Part shown: positions 1 to 13,143 of the stretch, piece after piece
How positions within the stretch are numbered: position 1 is the first letter of the stretch
Layout of the letters: each line of letters begins with the position of its first letter
Assembly (NCBI GenBank): GCA_021737945.1
Contig: JAIPCX010000025.1
Span: 1-35,237 of the forward strand
Source: Polynucleobacter sp.
GTDB taxonomy: Bacteria > Pseudomonadota > Gammaproteobacteria > Burkholderiales > Burkholderiaceae_D
Direction of reading: 5' to 3'
Length of the DNA stretch: 35,237 bases
Program-made: the position numbers and the translations under genes
Notes under the pieces: generated by a model
Told to the model about the DNA's origin: nothing
What the model saw: the letters and a program-made list of their open reading frames with translations, nothing else
The model's database searches: none

Positions 1-35
1 TTGTTCTGTCCGGGAAGGTGCGAAGAGGAGACAAG

Positions 36-1760
36 ATGAAACTTAAACTTAGTGCTATTGCGATTGCAGCAATGCTAGCCTCAGGCGCGTCCTGGGCTGA
101 CATGAAAGCCGCAGAGAAATGGGTGGACAAAGAGTTCCAGCCATCGACGTTGAGCCGCAAACAGCAACTCGATGAAATGAAATGGTTTATCGATGCGGCT
201 GAAAAGCTCAAAGCCAAAGGCGTAAAAGAAATTAACGTTGTGTCAGAGACTATCGACACCCACGTTTACGAGTCCAAGGTGATGGCGAAGGCTTTTGAAG
301 AGATCACCGGCATTAAAGTCAAACATGACTTGATCCAAGAAGGTGACGTAGTCGAGAAGCTGCAGACATCGATGCAATCCGGTAAGAGCATCTATGACGG
401 CTGGATTTCGGATTCCGATTTGATCGGTACCCACTTCCGTTATGGCGCTGTGATTCCTTTGTCCGATTTCATGGCCGGTGCTGGTAAAGAATTTACTAAC
501 CCTGGTTTGGATTTGAAGGATTTCATTGGTATTAGCTTCGTTACCGGTCCTGACAAGAAAATTTATCAATTGCCTGACCAACAGTTCGCTAACCTTTACT
601 GGTTCCGCGCTGACTGGTTTGCTCGCAAAGACTTGCAAGACAAGTTTAAAGCGAAATATGGCTACGACCTGGGCGTGCCACAAAACTGGTCCGCGTATGA
701 AGACATCGCTAACTTCTTTACGAACGACGTGAAAGAACTCGATGGCAAAAAAGTCTTTGGTCACATGGACTACGGCAAAAAGGATCCATCACTAGGCTGG
801 CGCTTCACTGATGCTTGGTTGTCGATGGCTGGTACCGCCGACAAAGGTATTCCTAATGGTCTGCCTGTCGATGAATGGGGTATTCGTGTTGCCGCTGACA
901 AGTGCACACCCGTAGGTGCGTCCGTGTCACGTGGTGGTGCGACGAACTCGCCAGCTGCGGTTTACGCTCTGACGAAGTACATCGACTGGATGAAGCTGTA
1001 CTCACCTAAAGAAGCGATGGGCATGACGTTCTCTGAAGCGGGTCCTGTACCTGGCCAAGGTCAGATCGCTCAGCAGATCTTCTGGTACACCGCATTTACA
1101 GCGGGCATGAGCAAAGCACCGGCCGTTAACAACGCGGATGGCTCACCCAAATGGCGTATGGCTCCTGGCCCACACGGTCCTTACTGGAAAGACGGTATGC
1201 AGAATGGTTATCAGGACGTGGGTTCCTGGACGTTCTTCAAATCGACACCGGATGAGCGCAAATCAGCTGCTTGGTTGTACGCTCAGTTCGTGAACGCGAA
1301 ATCGACTTCGCTGAAAAAATCGATCGAAGGTCTGACGTTCGTTCGTGACTCCGACATCCGTCATGAGTACTTCACGAAGAATGCTGCTAAATACGGCGGC
1401 CTGATCGAGTTCTATCGCAGCCCAGCACGTGTTGCGTGGACTCCAACCGGTACCAACGTTCCAGACTATCCTAAGTTGGCTCAGCTCTGGTGGAAAAACG
1501 TTGCGACCGCTGTCACTGGCGAGAAGACTCCACAAGCAGCTATGGACAATCTGGCTGATGAGATGGACAAAGTGATGGAGCGTCTGCAGCGCGCAGGTAT
1601 GCAGAATTGCGCACCTAAGCTGAACGAAAAAGGCGATCCAAACAAGTATCTGTCGGATACGTCTGCACCATGGAAGAAACTGGCGAACGAGAAGCCAAAG
1701 GGTGAAACAATCGCCTATGACAAACTTCTCCAAGCTTGGAAAGAAGGTCGCGTAAAATAA
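36..1760 (+). CDS. Glycerol-type ABC transporter substrate-binding protein
   Basis: This is a periplasmic solute-binding protein of an ABC importer, most like the large (about 570-580 residue) binding proteins of the glycerol GlpSTPQV-type transporters. The start at 36 is chosen because GAGGAG at 25-30 is correctly spaced and the resulting N-terminus (MKLKLSAIAIAAMLASG..SWA) is a classic Sec signal peptide cleaved after about residue 21. A GTG at 18 would put extra charged residues before it. The mature protein has 550 or so residues, longer than ordinary sugar-binding proteins of the CUT1 type (400-450). The glycerol assignment rests on size, general resemblance and glpK immediately downstream. 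Permease and ATPase genes are not in the window and would be expected upstream. A different polyol or sugar as substrate cannot be excluded. Confidence 0.8.
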   Translation: MKLKLSAIAIAAMLASGASWADMKAAEKWVDKEFQPSTLSRKQQLDEMKWFIDAAEKLKAKGVKEINVVSETIDTHVYESKVMAKAFEEITGIKVKHDLIQEGDVVEKLQTSMQSGKSIYDGWISDSDLIGTHFRYGAVIPLSDFMAGAGKEFTNPGLDLKDFIGISFVTGPDKKIYQLPDQQFANLYWFRADWFARKDLQDKFKAKYGYDLGVPQNWSAYEDIANFFTNDVKELDGKKVFGHMDYGKKDPSLGWRFTDAWLSMAGTADKGIPNGLPVDEWGIRVAADKCTPVGASVSRGGATNSPAAVYALTKYIDWMKLYSPKEAMGMTFSEAGPVPGQGQIAQQIFWYTAFTAGMSKAPAVNNADGSPKWRMAPGPHGPYWKDGMQNGYQDVGSWTFFKSTPDERKSAAWLYAQFVNAKSTSLKKSIEGLTFVRDSDIRHEYFTKNAAKYGGLIEFYRSPARVAWTPTGTNVPDYPKLAQLWWKNVATAVTGEKTPQAAMDNLADEMDKVMERLQRAGMQNCAPKLNEKGDPNKYLSDTSAPWKKLANEKPKGETIAYDKLLQAWKEGRVK

Positions 1761-1770
1761 TTTTGCGCGC

Positions 1771-1805
1771 GAACGAATCTCAGCTCACAAGGTTGGGATT
1801 CGTTC
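1771..1805 (+). repeat. Inverted repeat, first of three tandem hairpins
   Basis: GAACGAATC at 1771-1779 is the exact reverse complement of GATTCGTTC at 1797-1805, and G-U pairs extend the stem inward. It begins 10 bases after the stop of the binding-protein gene. No T-run follows, so it is not a canonical terminator. It may protect the 3' end of the upstream message. Confidence 0.6.
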
Positions 1806-1818
1806 AAACAGATTGGTT

Positions 1819-1844
1819 GCGTGAGGTTTTAGTTAACTTCACGC
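1819..1844 (+). repeat. Inverted repeat, second of three tandem hairpins
   Basis: GCGTGAGGTT (1819-1828) pairs with AACTTCACGC (1835-1844) through ten pairs, one of them G-U, with a six-base loop. It sits between the first hairpin and the terminator, in the leader of glpK or the trailer of the binding-protein gene. Confidence 0.55.
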
Positions 1845-1851
1845 TTCACTG

Positions 1852-1878
1852 AAAAGCGCGGCTCTCCGCGCTTTTTTT
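1852..1878 (+). terminator. Intrinsic terminator before glpK
   Basis: AGCGCGG (1855-1861) pairs with CCGCGCT (1866-1872) around a four-base loop and is followed directly by an uninterrupted T-run to 1878. It lies only 16 bases before the glpK start codon. It therefore either ends the transporter message, leaving glpK with its own promoter, or acts as a partial terminator setting the glpK:transporter ratio. Confidence 0.85.
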
Positions 1879-1894
1879 CATCCTCGAGGTTCGC

Positions 1895-3394
1895 ATGGCT
1901 GACCAGTACATACTCGCAATCGATCAGGGCACAACGAGCTCACGTGCCATCTTGTTTAATCGTAGCGGCCGGATTCACGGCATGGCACAACAAGAGTTCA
2001 CACAATTTTTTCCACACCCCGGATGGGTTGAGCATGATGCCAATGAAATTTGGACATCGCAGCTAGCGGTGACTCAACAGGTCTTGCGTGAGCATCACCT
2101 CACGGCCAAAGATATTGCTGCGATTGGTATTACGAACCAACGAGAAACATCGGTACTGTGGGATAGAAAAACCGGCGAACCGGTAGCGCATGCGATTGTT
2201 TGGCAAGATCGTCGCGCTGCGAGTTTGTGCGACACGCTACGCGATGAAGGCAAGAGTGAATTGTTTCAAAAGAAAACGGGCTTGGTGATTGATGCCTATT
2301 TTTCAGGGACTAAATTGCGCTGGCTGCTCGACAATGTGCCGAATGCGCGATCGCGCGCTGAAAAAGGTGAGCTAGCTTTTGGTACGGTTGATTCATGGCT
2401 TATCTATAAATTATCCGGCGCTCATCTGACCGACACGAGTAATGCATCACGTACGCTGATGTTTAATATTCATACCTTAGATTGGGATGATGAATTACTC
2501 TCCATACTAAAAATTCCACGCGCTATTTTGCCTAAGGTTGTTCCGAGTAGCGGTATCGCTGCGACGACTGATGCAAAATTTTTTGGAGCGCCTTTACCGA
2601 TTGCTGGCATCGCCGGTGATCAACAAGCAGCGACGTATGGACAAGCCTGCTTTAAACCCGGCATGGTGAAAAGCACGTATGGCACGGGTTGTTTTATTTT
2701 AATGAATACGGGTGCAGCGGTTGATTCACAGAATCGTTTACTCACTACTGTAGGCTGGACCACGGGTCATACAACACCTCACAAAACGGATTACATGTTT
2801 GAAGGTGGTGTGTTTATGGGTGGCGCTACGGTACAGTGGCTGCGCGATGGTTTAGGGATTATTAAGCAATCAAGCGATGTTGAAACTTTAGCTAAAACTG
2901 TTCCTGATAGCGATGGCTTAACCTTTGTTCCAGCTTTCTCTGGCCTAGGAGCGCCGCACTGGGATGCGTATGCTCGCGGTACATTACTTGGTATTACACG
3001 CGGCACCCAAGCGGGGCATATCGCACGCGCCGCACTGGAAGGTATCGCTTTTCAAACGGCGGATGTTTTACAAGCCATGGAAAAAGATGCGGGTACGGGC
3101 ATTAAAGAACTACGCGTTGATGGTGGTGCCGCGAGTAATAATTTGTTGATGCAGTTTCAAGCGGATATTTTAAATGTACCTGTGGTGCGGCCAGAAGTGA
3201 CGGAAACGACAGCACTAGGTGCAGGTTACCTGGCCGGACTGGGCGTAGGATTTTGGGCTACGCAAGAAGAGATTGCGGAACAGTGGCATGTTGAACGACG
3301 CTTTGAGCCGAATATGTCAGCCGACAAACGCACCCATCATTTGGGGGTGTGGGATGAAGCGATACAACGATCGATGAAATGGTCTGCAGCGTGA
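1895..3394 (+). CDS. glpK: Glycerol kinase
   Basis: This cytoplasmic FGGY-family kinase phosphorylates glycerol with ATP to sn-glycerol 3-phosphate, committing imported glycerol to metabolism. The N-terminus reads [17 protein letters not shown], the phosphate-1 loop of the ASKHA fold and diagnostic for GlpK. ITNQRET, the IVWQDRR segment, [12 protein letters not shown] and [18 protein letters not shown] are all in the expected order. The length (499 residues) matches the family. GAGG at 1886-1889 serves the ATG at 1895. It follows a glycerol-type binding protein on the same strand, which suggests a glycerol-uptake locus. The gene ends at a bidirectional terminator facing the ATP synthase operon. 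Confidence 0.97.
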   Translation: MADQYILAIDQGTTSSRAILFNRSGRIHGMAQQEFTQFFPHPGWVEHDANEIWTSQLAVTQQVLREHHLTAKDIAAIGITNQRETSVLWDRKTGEPVAHAIVWQDRRAASLCDTLRDEGKSELFQKKTGLVIDAYFSGTKLRWLLDNVPNARSRAEKGELAFGTVDSWLIYKLSGAHLTDTSNASRTLMFNIHTLDWDDELLSILKIPRAILPKVVPSSGIAATTDAKFFGAPLPIAGIAGDQQAATYGQACFKPGMVKSTYGTGCFILMNTGAAVDSQNRLLTTVGWTTGHTTPHKTDYMFEGGVFMGGATVQWLRDGLGIIKQSSDVETLAKTVPDSDGLTFVPAFSGLGAPHWDAYARGTLLGITRGTQAGHIARAALEGIAFQTADVLQAMEKDAGTGIKELRVDGGAASNNLLMQFQADILNVPVVRPEVTETTALGAGYLAGLGVGFWATQEEIAEQWHVERRFEPNMSADKRTHHLGVWDEAIQRSMKWSAA

Positions 3395-3462
3395 GTTTTA
3401 ATTAGGCTCGATTTTTGATTGCGATATTCAAATCTCGTTGGCTACACAACCTTCTTACTAAT

Positions 3463-3490
3463 AAAAAAGGCAGCCTTAGCTGCCTTTTTT
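3463..3490. terminator. Bidirectional terminator between glpK and atpC
   Basis: GGCAGC (3469-3474), loop CTTA, GCTGCC (3479-3484), flanked by six A on the left and six T on the right. The hairpin is followed by a T-run on either strand, so it can end both glpK (rightward) and the ATP synthase operon (leftward), which converge here. Confidence 0.92.
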
Positions 3491-3505
3491 ACTGAGCATT
3501 TATTT

Positions 3506-3928
3506 TTAACGCTTATGACGCAAACGTTGAATCGCTGCTAGCTGTGCGAGTGCAATCGTTAGCTCAGTTTGAGCAACTGCGTAATCGATATCTGATTCAC
3601 GATTAACCATCGCTTCTTCTGCCATTTTTTTGACTTGATTCGCCTTGGCTTCGTCGAGGTCTTTGCCACGTATTGCGGTGTCGGCCATAACGGTTACACC
3701 ATGTGGTTGTACTTCGAGTATGCCGCCTGCGACGAACACAAATTCTTCTTCTGCCGCGCCAGGCACTTTGATACGAACTGCGCCGGGCTTGATACGTGTG
3801 ATGAGTGGTGTATGTCTTGGATAAATTCCCAATTCACCGACTTCACCGGGCAGTGTGACAAATTCAGCCGGACCAGAATAAATCTGCTCTTCTGCTGAAA
3901 CCACATCAACCTGAATGGTGTTGGACAT
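3506..3928 (-). CDS. atpC: ATP synthase F1 epsilon subunit
   Basis: This central-stalk subunit couples the rotor to the F1 head and can inhibit ATP hydrolysis. The 140 residues begin with an N-terminal beta-sandwich domain ([36 protein letters not shown]). A C-terminal two-helix region follows, rich in Ala, Glu and Arg. Length and order are normal. It is the last gene of the atp operon, 70 bases after atpD, with a perfect hairpin in that spacer and the shared terminator just downstream. Confidence 0.97.
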   Translation of the reverse strand: MSNTIQVDVVSAEEQIYSGPAEFVTLPGEVGELGIYPRHTPLITRIKPGAVRIKVPGAAEEEFVFVAGGILEVQPHGVTVMADTAIRGKDLDEAKANQVKKMAEEAMVNRESDIDYAVAQTELTIALAQLAAIQRLRHKR

Positions 3929-3964
3929 AAAAACCCTTTTTGATTAAGCGAGAAATACAAAGTA

Positions 3965-3986
3965 AGCGGCATGTCACCATGCCGCT
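3965..3986 (-). repeat. Hairpin in the atpD-atpC spacer
   Basis: AGCGGCATG (3965-3973) and CATGCCGCT (3978-3986) form a perfect nine-pair stem with a four-base loop. It lies just after the atpD stop and has no following T-run on the transcribed strand. It is probably an mRNA-stability or processing element rather than a terminator. Confidence 0.7.
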
Positions 3987-3998
3987 ACGCTTTATCGC

Positions 3999-6307
<2,309 letters not shown>

Positions 6308-6328
6308 TGCTATGCTCCCGGTTTGAGA

Positions 6329-7864
6329 TCAGAACGATTTCTTGAAGTTTTCGATTGCCGATGTCAACACGGCCTCGTCTTCCTTCGAGAGTTGTTTCGT
6401 ATCTTCGATACGCTTGAGTAATTCAGCGTTGCTGGTCTGCAGGAATTTATGCAGATCATGTTCAAAGCCGAGCACTTCGCGAACTTCGATATCGTCGAGG
6501 TAGCCTTTGTTTACGGCAAACAAACTCACTGCCATCAACGAAACTGTCAATGGTGCGTACTGAGCTTGCTTGAGCAATTCAGTTACACGTGCACCGCGAT
6601 CGAGCTGCTTACGGGTTGCTTCGTCCAGATCGGAAGCGAACTGCGCAAACGCTGCCAATTCACGATACTGCGCCAAGTCGGTACGAATACCACCAGACAA
6701 GCCTTTGATGACTTTAGTTTGAGCAGCGCCACCCACACGCGACACCGAAATGCCGGCGTTAATCGCAGGACGAATACCGGCATTAAACAGTGAGGTCTCC
6801 AAAAAGATCTGGCCATCAGTAATCGAAATCACGTTGGTCGGAACGAACGCCGAAACGTCACCCGCTTGGGTTTCGATAATTGGCAATGCGGTCAATGAAC
6901 CGGTCTTGCCTTTGACTTCGCCTTTGGTGAACGCTTCAACGTAATCAGGATTGACGCGTGCTGCACGCTCGAGCAAACGCGAGTGGAGATAGAACACGTC
7001 GCCAGGGAACGCTTCACGGCCCGGTGGACGACGCAGCAGCAAGGACACCTGACGATAGGCAACCGCTTGTTTCGACAAATCGTCATAAATGATCAAGGCA
7101 TCTTCGCCGCGATCACGGAAATATTCACCCATCGCACAACCCGAATAGGCTGACACGAATTGCATCGCTGCCGACTCAGAAGCCGACGCTGCAACGATGA
7201 TGGTGTAGTCGAGTGCGCCATGCTCATCGAGCGCGCGCACAACGTTTTTGATCGATGACGCTTTTTGGCCGATCGCAACGTAGATACACGTTACGCCCTG
7301 ACCTTTTTGATTAATGATGGTGTCGATCGCAACGGCTGTTTTACCTGTTTGACGATCACCAATGATCAACTCACGCTGACCACGGCCGATAGGCACCATG
7401 GAGTCAATCGCTTTCAGACCGGTTTGCAGTGGCTGCGAAACGGACTGACGAGCAATAACGCCGGGCGCAATCTTTTCGATCGGCGCTTGCAGTTTTGCAT
7501 TGACTGGGCCTTTGCCATCGATAGGCTGACCGAGTGCATTAACAACACGACCGCGTAGCTCTGGGCCGATAGGCACTTCAAGAATACGACCGGTACATTT
7601 AACGGTGTCGCCTTCAGAGATGTGCTCGTACGCGCCCAAAATAACGGCGCCAACTGAATCACGCTCTAAGTTCAGCGCCAAGCCAAAGGTGTTACCGGGG
7701 AATTCAAGCATCTCGCCCTGCATCGCGTCGGACAGACCGTGGATGCGGCAGATACCGTCAGTGACGGAGATCACAGTACCTTGATTACGAAGCTCGGCAC
7801 CCGCGCCGAGGCCCTGTATCCGGCTCTTGATCAGCTCGCTGATTTCAGACGGGTTGAGTTGCAT
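6329..7864 (-). CDS. atpA: ATP synthase F1 alpha subunit
   Basis: This subunit forms the non-catalytic nucleotide sites in the F1 hexamer. The 511 residues show Walker [14 protein letters not shown] at about 169-181, the [16 protein letters not shown] Walker B region, the ATP-synthase alpha/beta signature region [13 protein letters not shown] and the arginine-finger segment within it. The N-terminus [16 protein letters not shown] is the helix that binds delta. A 71-base spacer separates it from atpH. No truncation or frameshift is seen. Confidence 0.99.
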   Translation of the reverse strand: MQLNPSEISELIKSRIQGLGAGAELRNQGTVISVTDGICRIHGLSDAMQGEMLEFPGNTFGLALNLERDSVGAVILGAYEHISEGDTVKCTGRILEVPIGPELRGRVVNALGQPIDGKGPVNAKLQAPIEKIAPGVIARQSVSQPLQTGLKAIDSMVPIGRGQRELIIGDRQTGKTAVAIDTIINQKGQGVTCIYVAIGQKASSIKNVVRALDEHGALDYTIIVAASASESAAMQFVSAYSGCAMGEYFRDRGEDALIIYDDLSKQAVAYRQVSLLLRRPPGREAFPGDVFYLHSRLLERAARVNPDYVEAFTKGEVKGKTGSLTALPIIETQAGDVSAFVPTNVISITDGQIFLETSLFNAGIRPAINAGISVSRVGGAAQTKVIKGLSGGIRTDLAQYRELAAFAQFASDLDEATRKQLDRGARVTELLKQAQYAPLTVSLMAVSLFAVNKGYLDDIEVREVLGFEHDLHKFLQTSNAELLKRIEDTKQLSKEDEAVLTSAIENFKKSF

Positions 7865-7935
7865 GTTAGCTCCTGATTGGTTGAGTCAGAGCTGTTGCCC
7901 CGACTCGCAATGTCAAAATTTTTTGTCGCCGCGTA

Positions 7936-8469
7936 TCACGCCACCAAGGCGGTATGCATGCGCTCTAGTCGAGCGCTTACAGAGAAATCCAAAACTTCAT
8001 CGCCGACGGTTACGCGCACACCACCGATCAACGCCTGATCGACGGTAACGGTTGCGTTCAGCTTGCGGCCGAACTTCTTTTCGAGAGCACTTACCAAATC
8101 GCTGATTTGTCCGCCATCCATAGTGAAGGCACTGACTATCTGTGCGTCGGCTGTGCTTTCATACGCATTTTTCAGCTCGCAAAATTGATGCTCGATTTCT
8201 GCCAAGACTGACAAACGGCCGTTGTCGACTAATTCACCGACGAAGTTTTTAATCTGCTCGTCAATGGTGACTTTCAGCGCAGACAAAAACGTTGCTGCGA
8301 CATCGGCGTGTGCAATGCGTGGGTCATGCGCCATGGCCTGAAATTCCGGAACGGCAGCAACTTGCGCCATCTCAGAAAGTGTTTCAGCCCAAGCATTCAG
8401 CTTGGCCGGCACCGCGACACGAAATACAGCCTCAGCGTAAGGGCGAGCGATCGTTGCGAATTCAGCCAT
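7936..8469 (-). CDS. atpH: ATP synthase F1 delta subunit
   Basis: This peripheral-stalk protein ties the b dimer to the top of F1 (the OSCP homologue). The 177 residues begin ATIARPYAEAVFRVA, typical for the N-terminal helical bundle. They end with TVTVDQALIGGVRVTVGDEVLDFSV, the conserved C-terminal strand region. It is two bases from atpF, indicating translational coupling. Confidence 0.97.
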   Translation of the reverse strand: MAEFATIARPYAEAVFRVAVPAKLNAWAETLSEMAQVAAVPEFQAMAHDPRIAHADVAATFLSALKVTIDEQIKNFVGELVDNGRLSVLAEIEHQFCELKNAYESTADAQIVSAFTMDGGQISDLVSALEKKFGRKLNATVTVDQALIGGVRVTVGDEVLDFSVSARLERMHTALVA

Positions 8470-8471
8470 GA

Positions 8472-8942
8472 TTACAGCTCTGCTTTCAGTTGAGTCAACA
8501 GATCAGCATGAGCGGCAGCATTGACTTCGCGCTTAAGAATCTGTTCAGCGCCTTTAACAGCGAGGCCTGCGACATCATTACGCAATAGATCGCGCAAACG
8601 AATTGCTTCTGAAGCTGCCTCATGACGCGCTGCTTCAACGATTCCTGCCGCTTCTACTAACGCATGCTTTTTAGCTTCTTCGATGATTTCAGCGGCACGA
8701 CGTTCAGCATCAACCACACGCTTTTGTGTTTCTTCGTGTGCTTGGGCGAGTTCGACCTGCACGCGCTTTTCGGCCACTGCCAGCTCGTGCTTGCCACGAT
8801 CGGCAGCTGCGAGGCCTTCCGATATACGTTTCGCACGATCGTCGAGTGTCTTCATCAGCGGCGGCCACACGAACTTCATCGTGAACAACGCAAGGATAAA
8901 GAAGACGACGAACTGCGCAAACAGAGTTGCGTTCAAGTTCAC
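8472..8942 (-). CDS. atpF: ATP synthase Fo b subunit
   Basis: This membrane-anchored peripheral-stalk subunit has a single N-terminal transmembrane helix (about residues 5-27, [21 protein letters not shown]). A long charged, Ala-rich helix follows that forms the dimeric coiled coil (about 30-150). Its 156 residues are the usual length. A hairpin lies in the 64-base spacer that follows atpE. Confidence 0.97.
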   Translation of the reverse strand: MNLNATLFAQFVVFFILALFTMKFVWPPLMKTLDDRAKRISEGLAAADRGKHELAVAEKRVQVELAQAHEETQKRVVDAERRAAEIIEEAKKHALVEAAGIVEAARHEAASEAIRLRDLLRNDVAGLAVKGAEQILKREVNAAAHADLLTQLKAEL

Positions 8943-8970
8943 GGTTATTTCCTTCTCAAATAAACAGGCT

Positions 8971-8987
8971 CCGGGGCAAAACCCCGG
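8971..8987 (-). repeat. GC-rich hairpin in the atpE-atpF spacer
   Basis: CCGGGG (8971-8976) and CCCCGG (8982-8987) form six G-C pairs around CAAAA. It lies between atpE and atpF on the operon transcript. The c subunit is needed in about tenfold molar excess, so a hairpin just after atpE could stabilise that part of the message. This role is inferred from position only. Confidence 0.65.
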
Positions 8988-9006
8988 CAGGTTGAGAATT
9001 CAGGAA

Positions 9007-9258
<252 letters not shown>

Positions 9259-9305
9259 TTAGATAATCAAAAGTCAAAAACAAAACCCGAATACAGCAAA
9301 AACGA

Positions 9306-10482
<1,177 letters not shown>

Positions 10483-10577
10483 GATGACTTTTTGGTCTGG
10501 CCGGAGAACTCTGATGTGCCTTCGTAAATCACGTTTGCGAAAGACAGGGAGCGGGACTTGCTCTGCAAAACCCAGCG

Positions 10578-10607
10578 ATTATAAGGGAAGTTGATGCAGA
10601 GCGTCAA
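10578..10607 (-). promoter_or_regulatory. Sigma70-type promoter of the atp operon
   Basis: On the minus strand, TTGACG (complement of 10602-10607) and a perfect TATAAT (complement of 10578-10583) are separated by 18 bases. Transcription would start near 10571, giving a leader of about 90 bases before atpI. This is close to consensus and fits a highly expressed housekeeping operon. Confidence 0.8.
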
Positions 10608-10663
10608 ATTCTTGCCCGCCCGGAATACGGCCCAGGGCCTTGTTTTTTTAGCATTTTTGGCAT

Positions 10664-11557
10664 TCACTTTCCGCGCAGCCGCGCGATGATGCCATCTAGC
10701 TGATCTAGACCGGAAAATGCAATCACCACCTCGCCCTTGTTACGCGCGCCAACCTTGATGCTGACGGTAGTTGCCAGTGCATCGGACAGTTCTTCTTCTA
10801 AGCGCTCGAGATCGCGTGATTTTTCTTTGGTTTTGCCGCCCTTGGATGCGTCTTGGCCCGTGGTGTTTCGTACCACCAACTTTTCGGCTTCGCGCACGGA
10901 TAAACGGCGACCGACGATTTGATTAGCCAAGGTAATCTGGGTCGCGGAATCCACCGCTAGCAAGGCGCGGGCATGACCCATATCTATATCACCCGCCATC
11001 AGCATGCCTTGTACGGGCTTGGCGAGATTTAACAGTCTTAGCAAGTTTGAAACGGCACTTCGTGAGCGCCCCACCGAACCAGCGGCTTGTTCGTGGGTGA
11101 AATTAAACTCGTTGATCAAACGCTGTATGCCCTGAGCCTCTTCGAGAGGGTTCAGGTCTTCTCGCTGCATGTTTTCAATCAACGCCATCGCTGCCGCAGC
11201 TTTGTCGTCGACTTCTTTAATTAAGACAGGGACTTCGGTCAGCCCTACTAATTGCGCCGCACGAAACCTCCGCTCGCCGGCGATGATTTCATGCGTTACA
11301 CCCGACTTACCATCGCTAATTGGTCGCACTAAGATCGCTTGTAATAAACCTTGCTCGCGTATCGAATCGGCCAATTCATTTAATGGGCCTTCATCCATGC
11401 GTGTTCGCGGTTGATACTTACCGGCTTGAAGTGCTTTGACGGGCAGCGTTGCGGTGGCGTTGGTTACTCGCGTTGCCTCGGTACCGAAGTCGGTCGTGGT
11501 ATCTCCCAACAGCGCTTCGAGGCCGCGTCCCAGGCCTTTGGGTTTTTTGGTGATCAT
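10664..11557 (-). CDS. parB: Chromosome-partitioning protein ParB
   Basis: This centromere-binding protein recognises parS and spreads over neighbouring DNA as a CTP-dependent sliding clamp. The 297 residues begin with KKPKGLGRGLEALLG, the N-terminal motif that stimulates ParA. The ParB/Spo0J domain follows (YQPRTRMDEGPLNELADSI, then GERRFRAAQ, the CTP-binding box). A helix-turn-helix is seen at FTHEQAAGSVGRSRSAVSNL, and the C-terminus is a dimerisation domain. Two parS sites lie about 3.6 kb upstream, past mnmG, so the system is complete in this window. Confidence 0.97.
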   Translation of the reverse strand: MITKKPKGLGRGLEALLGDTTTDFGTEATRVTNATATLPVKALQAGKYQPRTRMDEGPLNELADSIREQGLLQAILVRPISDGKSGVTHEIIAGERRFRAAQLVGLTEVPVLIKEVDDKAAAAMALIENMQREDLNPLEEAQGIQRLINEFNFTHEQAAGSVGRSRSAVSNLLRLLNLAKPVQGMLMAGDIDMGHARALLAVDSATQITLANQIVGRRLSVREAEKLVVRNTTGQDASKGGKTKEKSRDLERLEEELSDALATTVSIKVGARNKGEVVIAFSGLDQLDGIIARLRGK

Positions 11558-11622
11558 GCGCTTAAAATCTTTCTTGAATAAATTCGGTGTTGTGCTCGTT
11601 ACGTTTTTTCGTAGCGACGTTT

Positions 11623-12393
11623 TTACTGCTTTTCTAATCGCGCTACCAACTCTTCGCCGAACGCGACATACGCTTGTGCGCCCTTTGCGCCGGCATCAAA
11701 AATCACGCCGGGTACGCCATACGATGGCGCTTCTGCCAGTCGTACATTTCTGGGGATGATGGTTTTAAATACTTTGTCGCCAAAATGTTTTTCGAGTTGG
11801 CTTGACACCTGCTGCGACAACATCATGCGCGGATCAAACATCACGCGTAATAGTCCAATGACTTGCAGGTCAGGATTCATTTTTGCGTGAACAATTTTGA
11901 TGGTGTTCACCAGATCAGACAAGCCCTCGAGTGCGTAGTATTCGCACTGCATAGGAATGATTACTCCGTGCGCTGCACATAAACCATTTAAGGTGAGCAT
12001 GGAGAGCGCTGGAGGGCAATCAATCAAGATGAAGTCGTACTCGTCTTTAACGCTGCTTAATGCGATTTTGAGACGCTGCTCGCGCTGATCAAGTTGGACC
12101 ATTTCTACTTCGGCGCCAGCTAATTCGCGGTTCGATGGCAAGACATCAAAATGACCAGTCTCAGAATGAGTACGAGCATTTTTTAAATCGCCCATGCCAA
12201 GTAGCACTTCGTAGACCGAACTTTTTAATTCGCCTTTGTTAATGCCCGCGCCCATGGTGGCATTCCCTTGAGGATCAAGGTCAACTAACAAAACACGTTT
12301 TTTTAAATTGGCTAAGCCAGCCGCGAGATTAACCGCCGTCGTGGTTTTACCAACGCCACCTTTCTGGTTTGCTATGCAGAAGATCTTTGCCAT
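11623..12393 (-). CDS. parA: Chromosome-partitioning ATPase ParA
   Basis: This ParA/Soj-family ATPase binds DNA non-specifically and moves ParB-parS complexes. The deviant Walker A motif KGGVGKTT with its signature lysine is at about residues 10-17. The Walker B region FILIDCPPAL is near residue 118. The 256-residue length, with no N-terminal DNA-binding extension, is typical of chromosomal rather than plasmid type Ia ParA. It is 65 bases before parB and 87 bases after rsmG, the usual gid-par arrangement near an origin. Confidence 0.97.
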   Translation of the reverse strand: MAKIFCIANQKGGVGKTTTAVNLAAGLANLKKRVLLVDLDPQGNATMGAGINKGELKSSVYEVLLGMGDLKNARTHSETGHFDVLPSNRELAGAEVEMVQLDQREQRLKIALSSVKDEYDFILIDCPPALSMLTLNGLCAAHGVIIPMQCEYYALEGLSDLVNTIKIVHAKMNPDLQVIGLLRVMFDPRMMLSQQVSSQLEKHFGDKVFKTIIPRNVRLAEAPSYGVPGVIFDAGAKGAQAYVAFGEELVARLEKQ

Positions 12394-12480
12394 GTGCTTG
12401 TCTCGTCAGATGAACTAGTGTTGTATTGAAGATGATTGGTCTTCAGTTTGCGTGTGCTAAATGTCATTAATAAACACGTA

Positions 12481-13143
12481 CTACGTAATCGTGGTTTTTG
12501 CTATGTGCACCAAATGCCGCTCGGCTACCAATCCAGGCACATGTATACGTTCCAGTTTTGTGATTTCCCAACCTGCTGGCAAACCACGTAATTCATTCGC
12601 TTGGGCTTGCCCTTTAAGCGCGATCATTTTGCCGCCGTCACTTAATAAATGGCCTGACCATTCGACAAAATCTTTTAGCTCGGCGAATGCGCGCGAAGTA
12701 ATGACATCGAATTTTTTTTCATCTTTGAACTGCTCTACCCGACCCGTGTGCACCACCATATTGGTCAATCCCAACTCGGCTTTCACTTGAGTTAGAAACG
12801 CCGTTTTTTTATTCACGGTATCAATCATGTTTACCTGCATCTGCGGCAGTGCATGCTGCGCCCATATCGCCAACACCACGCCAGGCAAACCACCGCCCGA
12901 GCCCACATCTAATACGCGCGAAGCATTGTGGAAAGCAGGTAATGCGGTCAAACAATCCAACAAATGCTGCGTCAACATCTGCGCCGGATCACGCACGGCG
13001 GTGAGGTTGTAAACCGAATTCCACTTTGCAAGCAGGCTCAGGTAGTCGAGTAAATTCGTGATCTGCCGCTCAGGTAAATCTATCGCTAACTCTTGCGCAC
13101 CCTGAACTAACTGCTCACGCAGCACGAGACGATCGGATGACAT
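12481..13143 (-). CDS. rsmG: 16S rRNA (guanine527-N7)-methyltransferase
   Basis: This enzyme uses S-adenosylmethionine to methylate N7 of G527 in 16S rRNA. The SAM-binding loop VLDVGSGGGLPGVVLA is at about residues 69-84. TSRAFAELKDFVEW and the GKMIALKGQ segment are family-typical. Its 220 residues are normal. The start codon directly abuts the mnmG stop codon, indicating co-transcription and probable translational coupling (the classic gidA-gidB pair). Confidence 0.96.
   Translation of the reverse strand: MSSDRLVLREQLVQGAQELAIDLPERQITNLLDYLSLLAKWNSVYNLTAVRDPAQMLTQHLLDCLTALPAFHNASRVLDVGSGGGLPGVVLAIWAQHALPQMQVNMIDTVNKKTAFLTQVKAELGLTNMVVHTGRVEQFKDEKKFDVITSRAFAELKDFVEWSGHLLSDGGKMIALKGQAQANELRGLPAGWEITKLERIHVPGLVAERHLVHIAKTTIT

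Noticed and set aside
243-764. Long antisense frame (173 codons) inside the transporter binding-protein gene
   Set aside because: Fully opposite to a gene with clear signal peptide and family resemblance; composition looks like a reverse-complement shadow.
10621-10660. Possible rightward terminator after GGCCCAGGGCC followed by TTGTTTTTTT
   Set aside because: The stem is only about four pairs with a three-base loop and no rightward transcript is expected; the genes on both sides run leftward.
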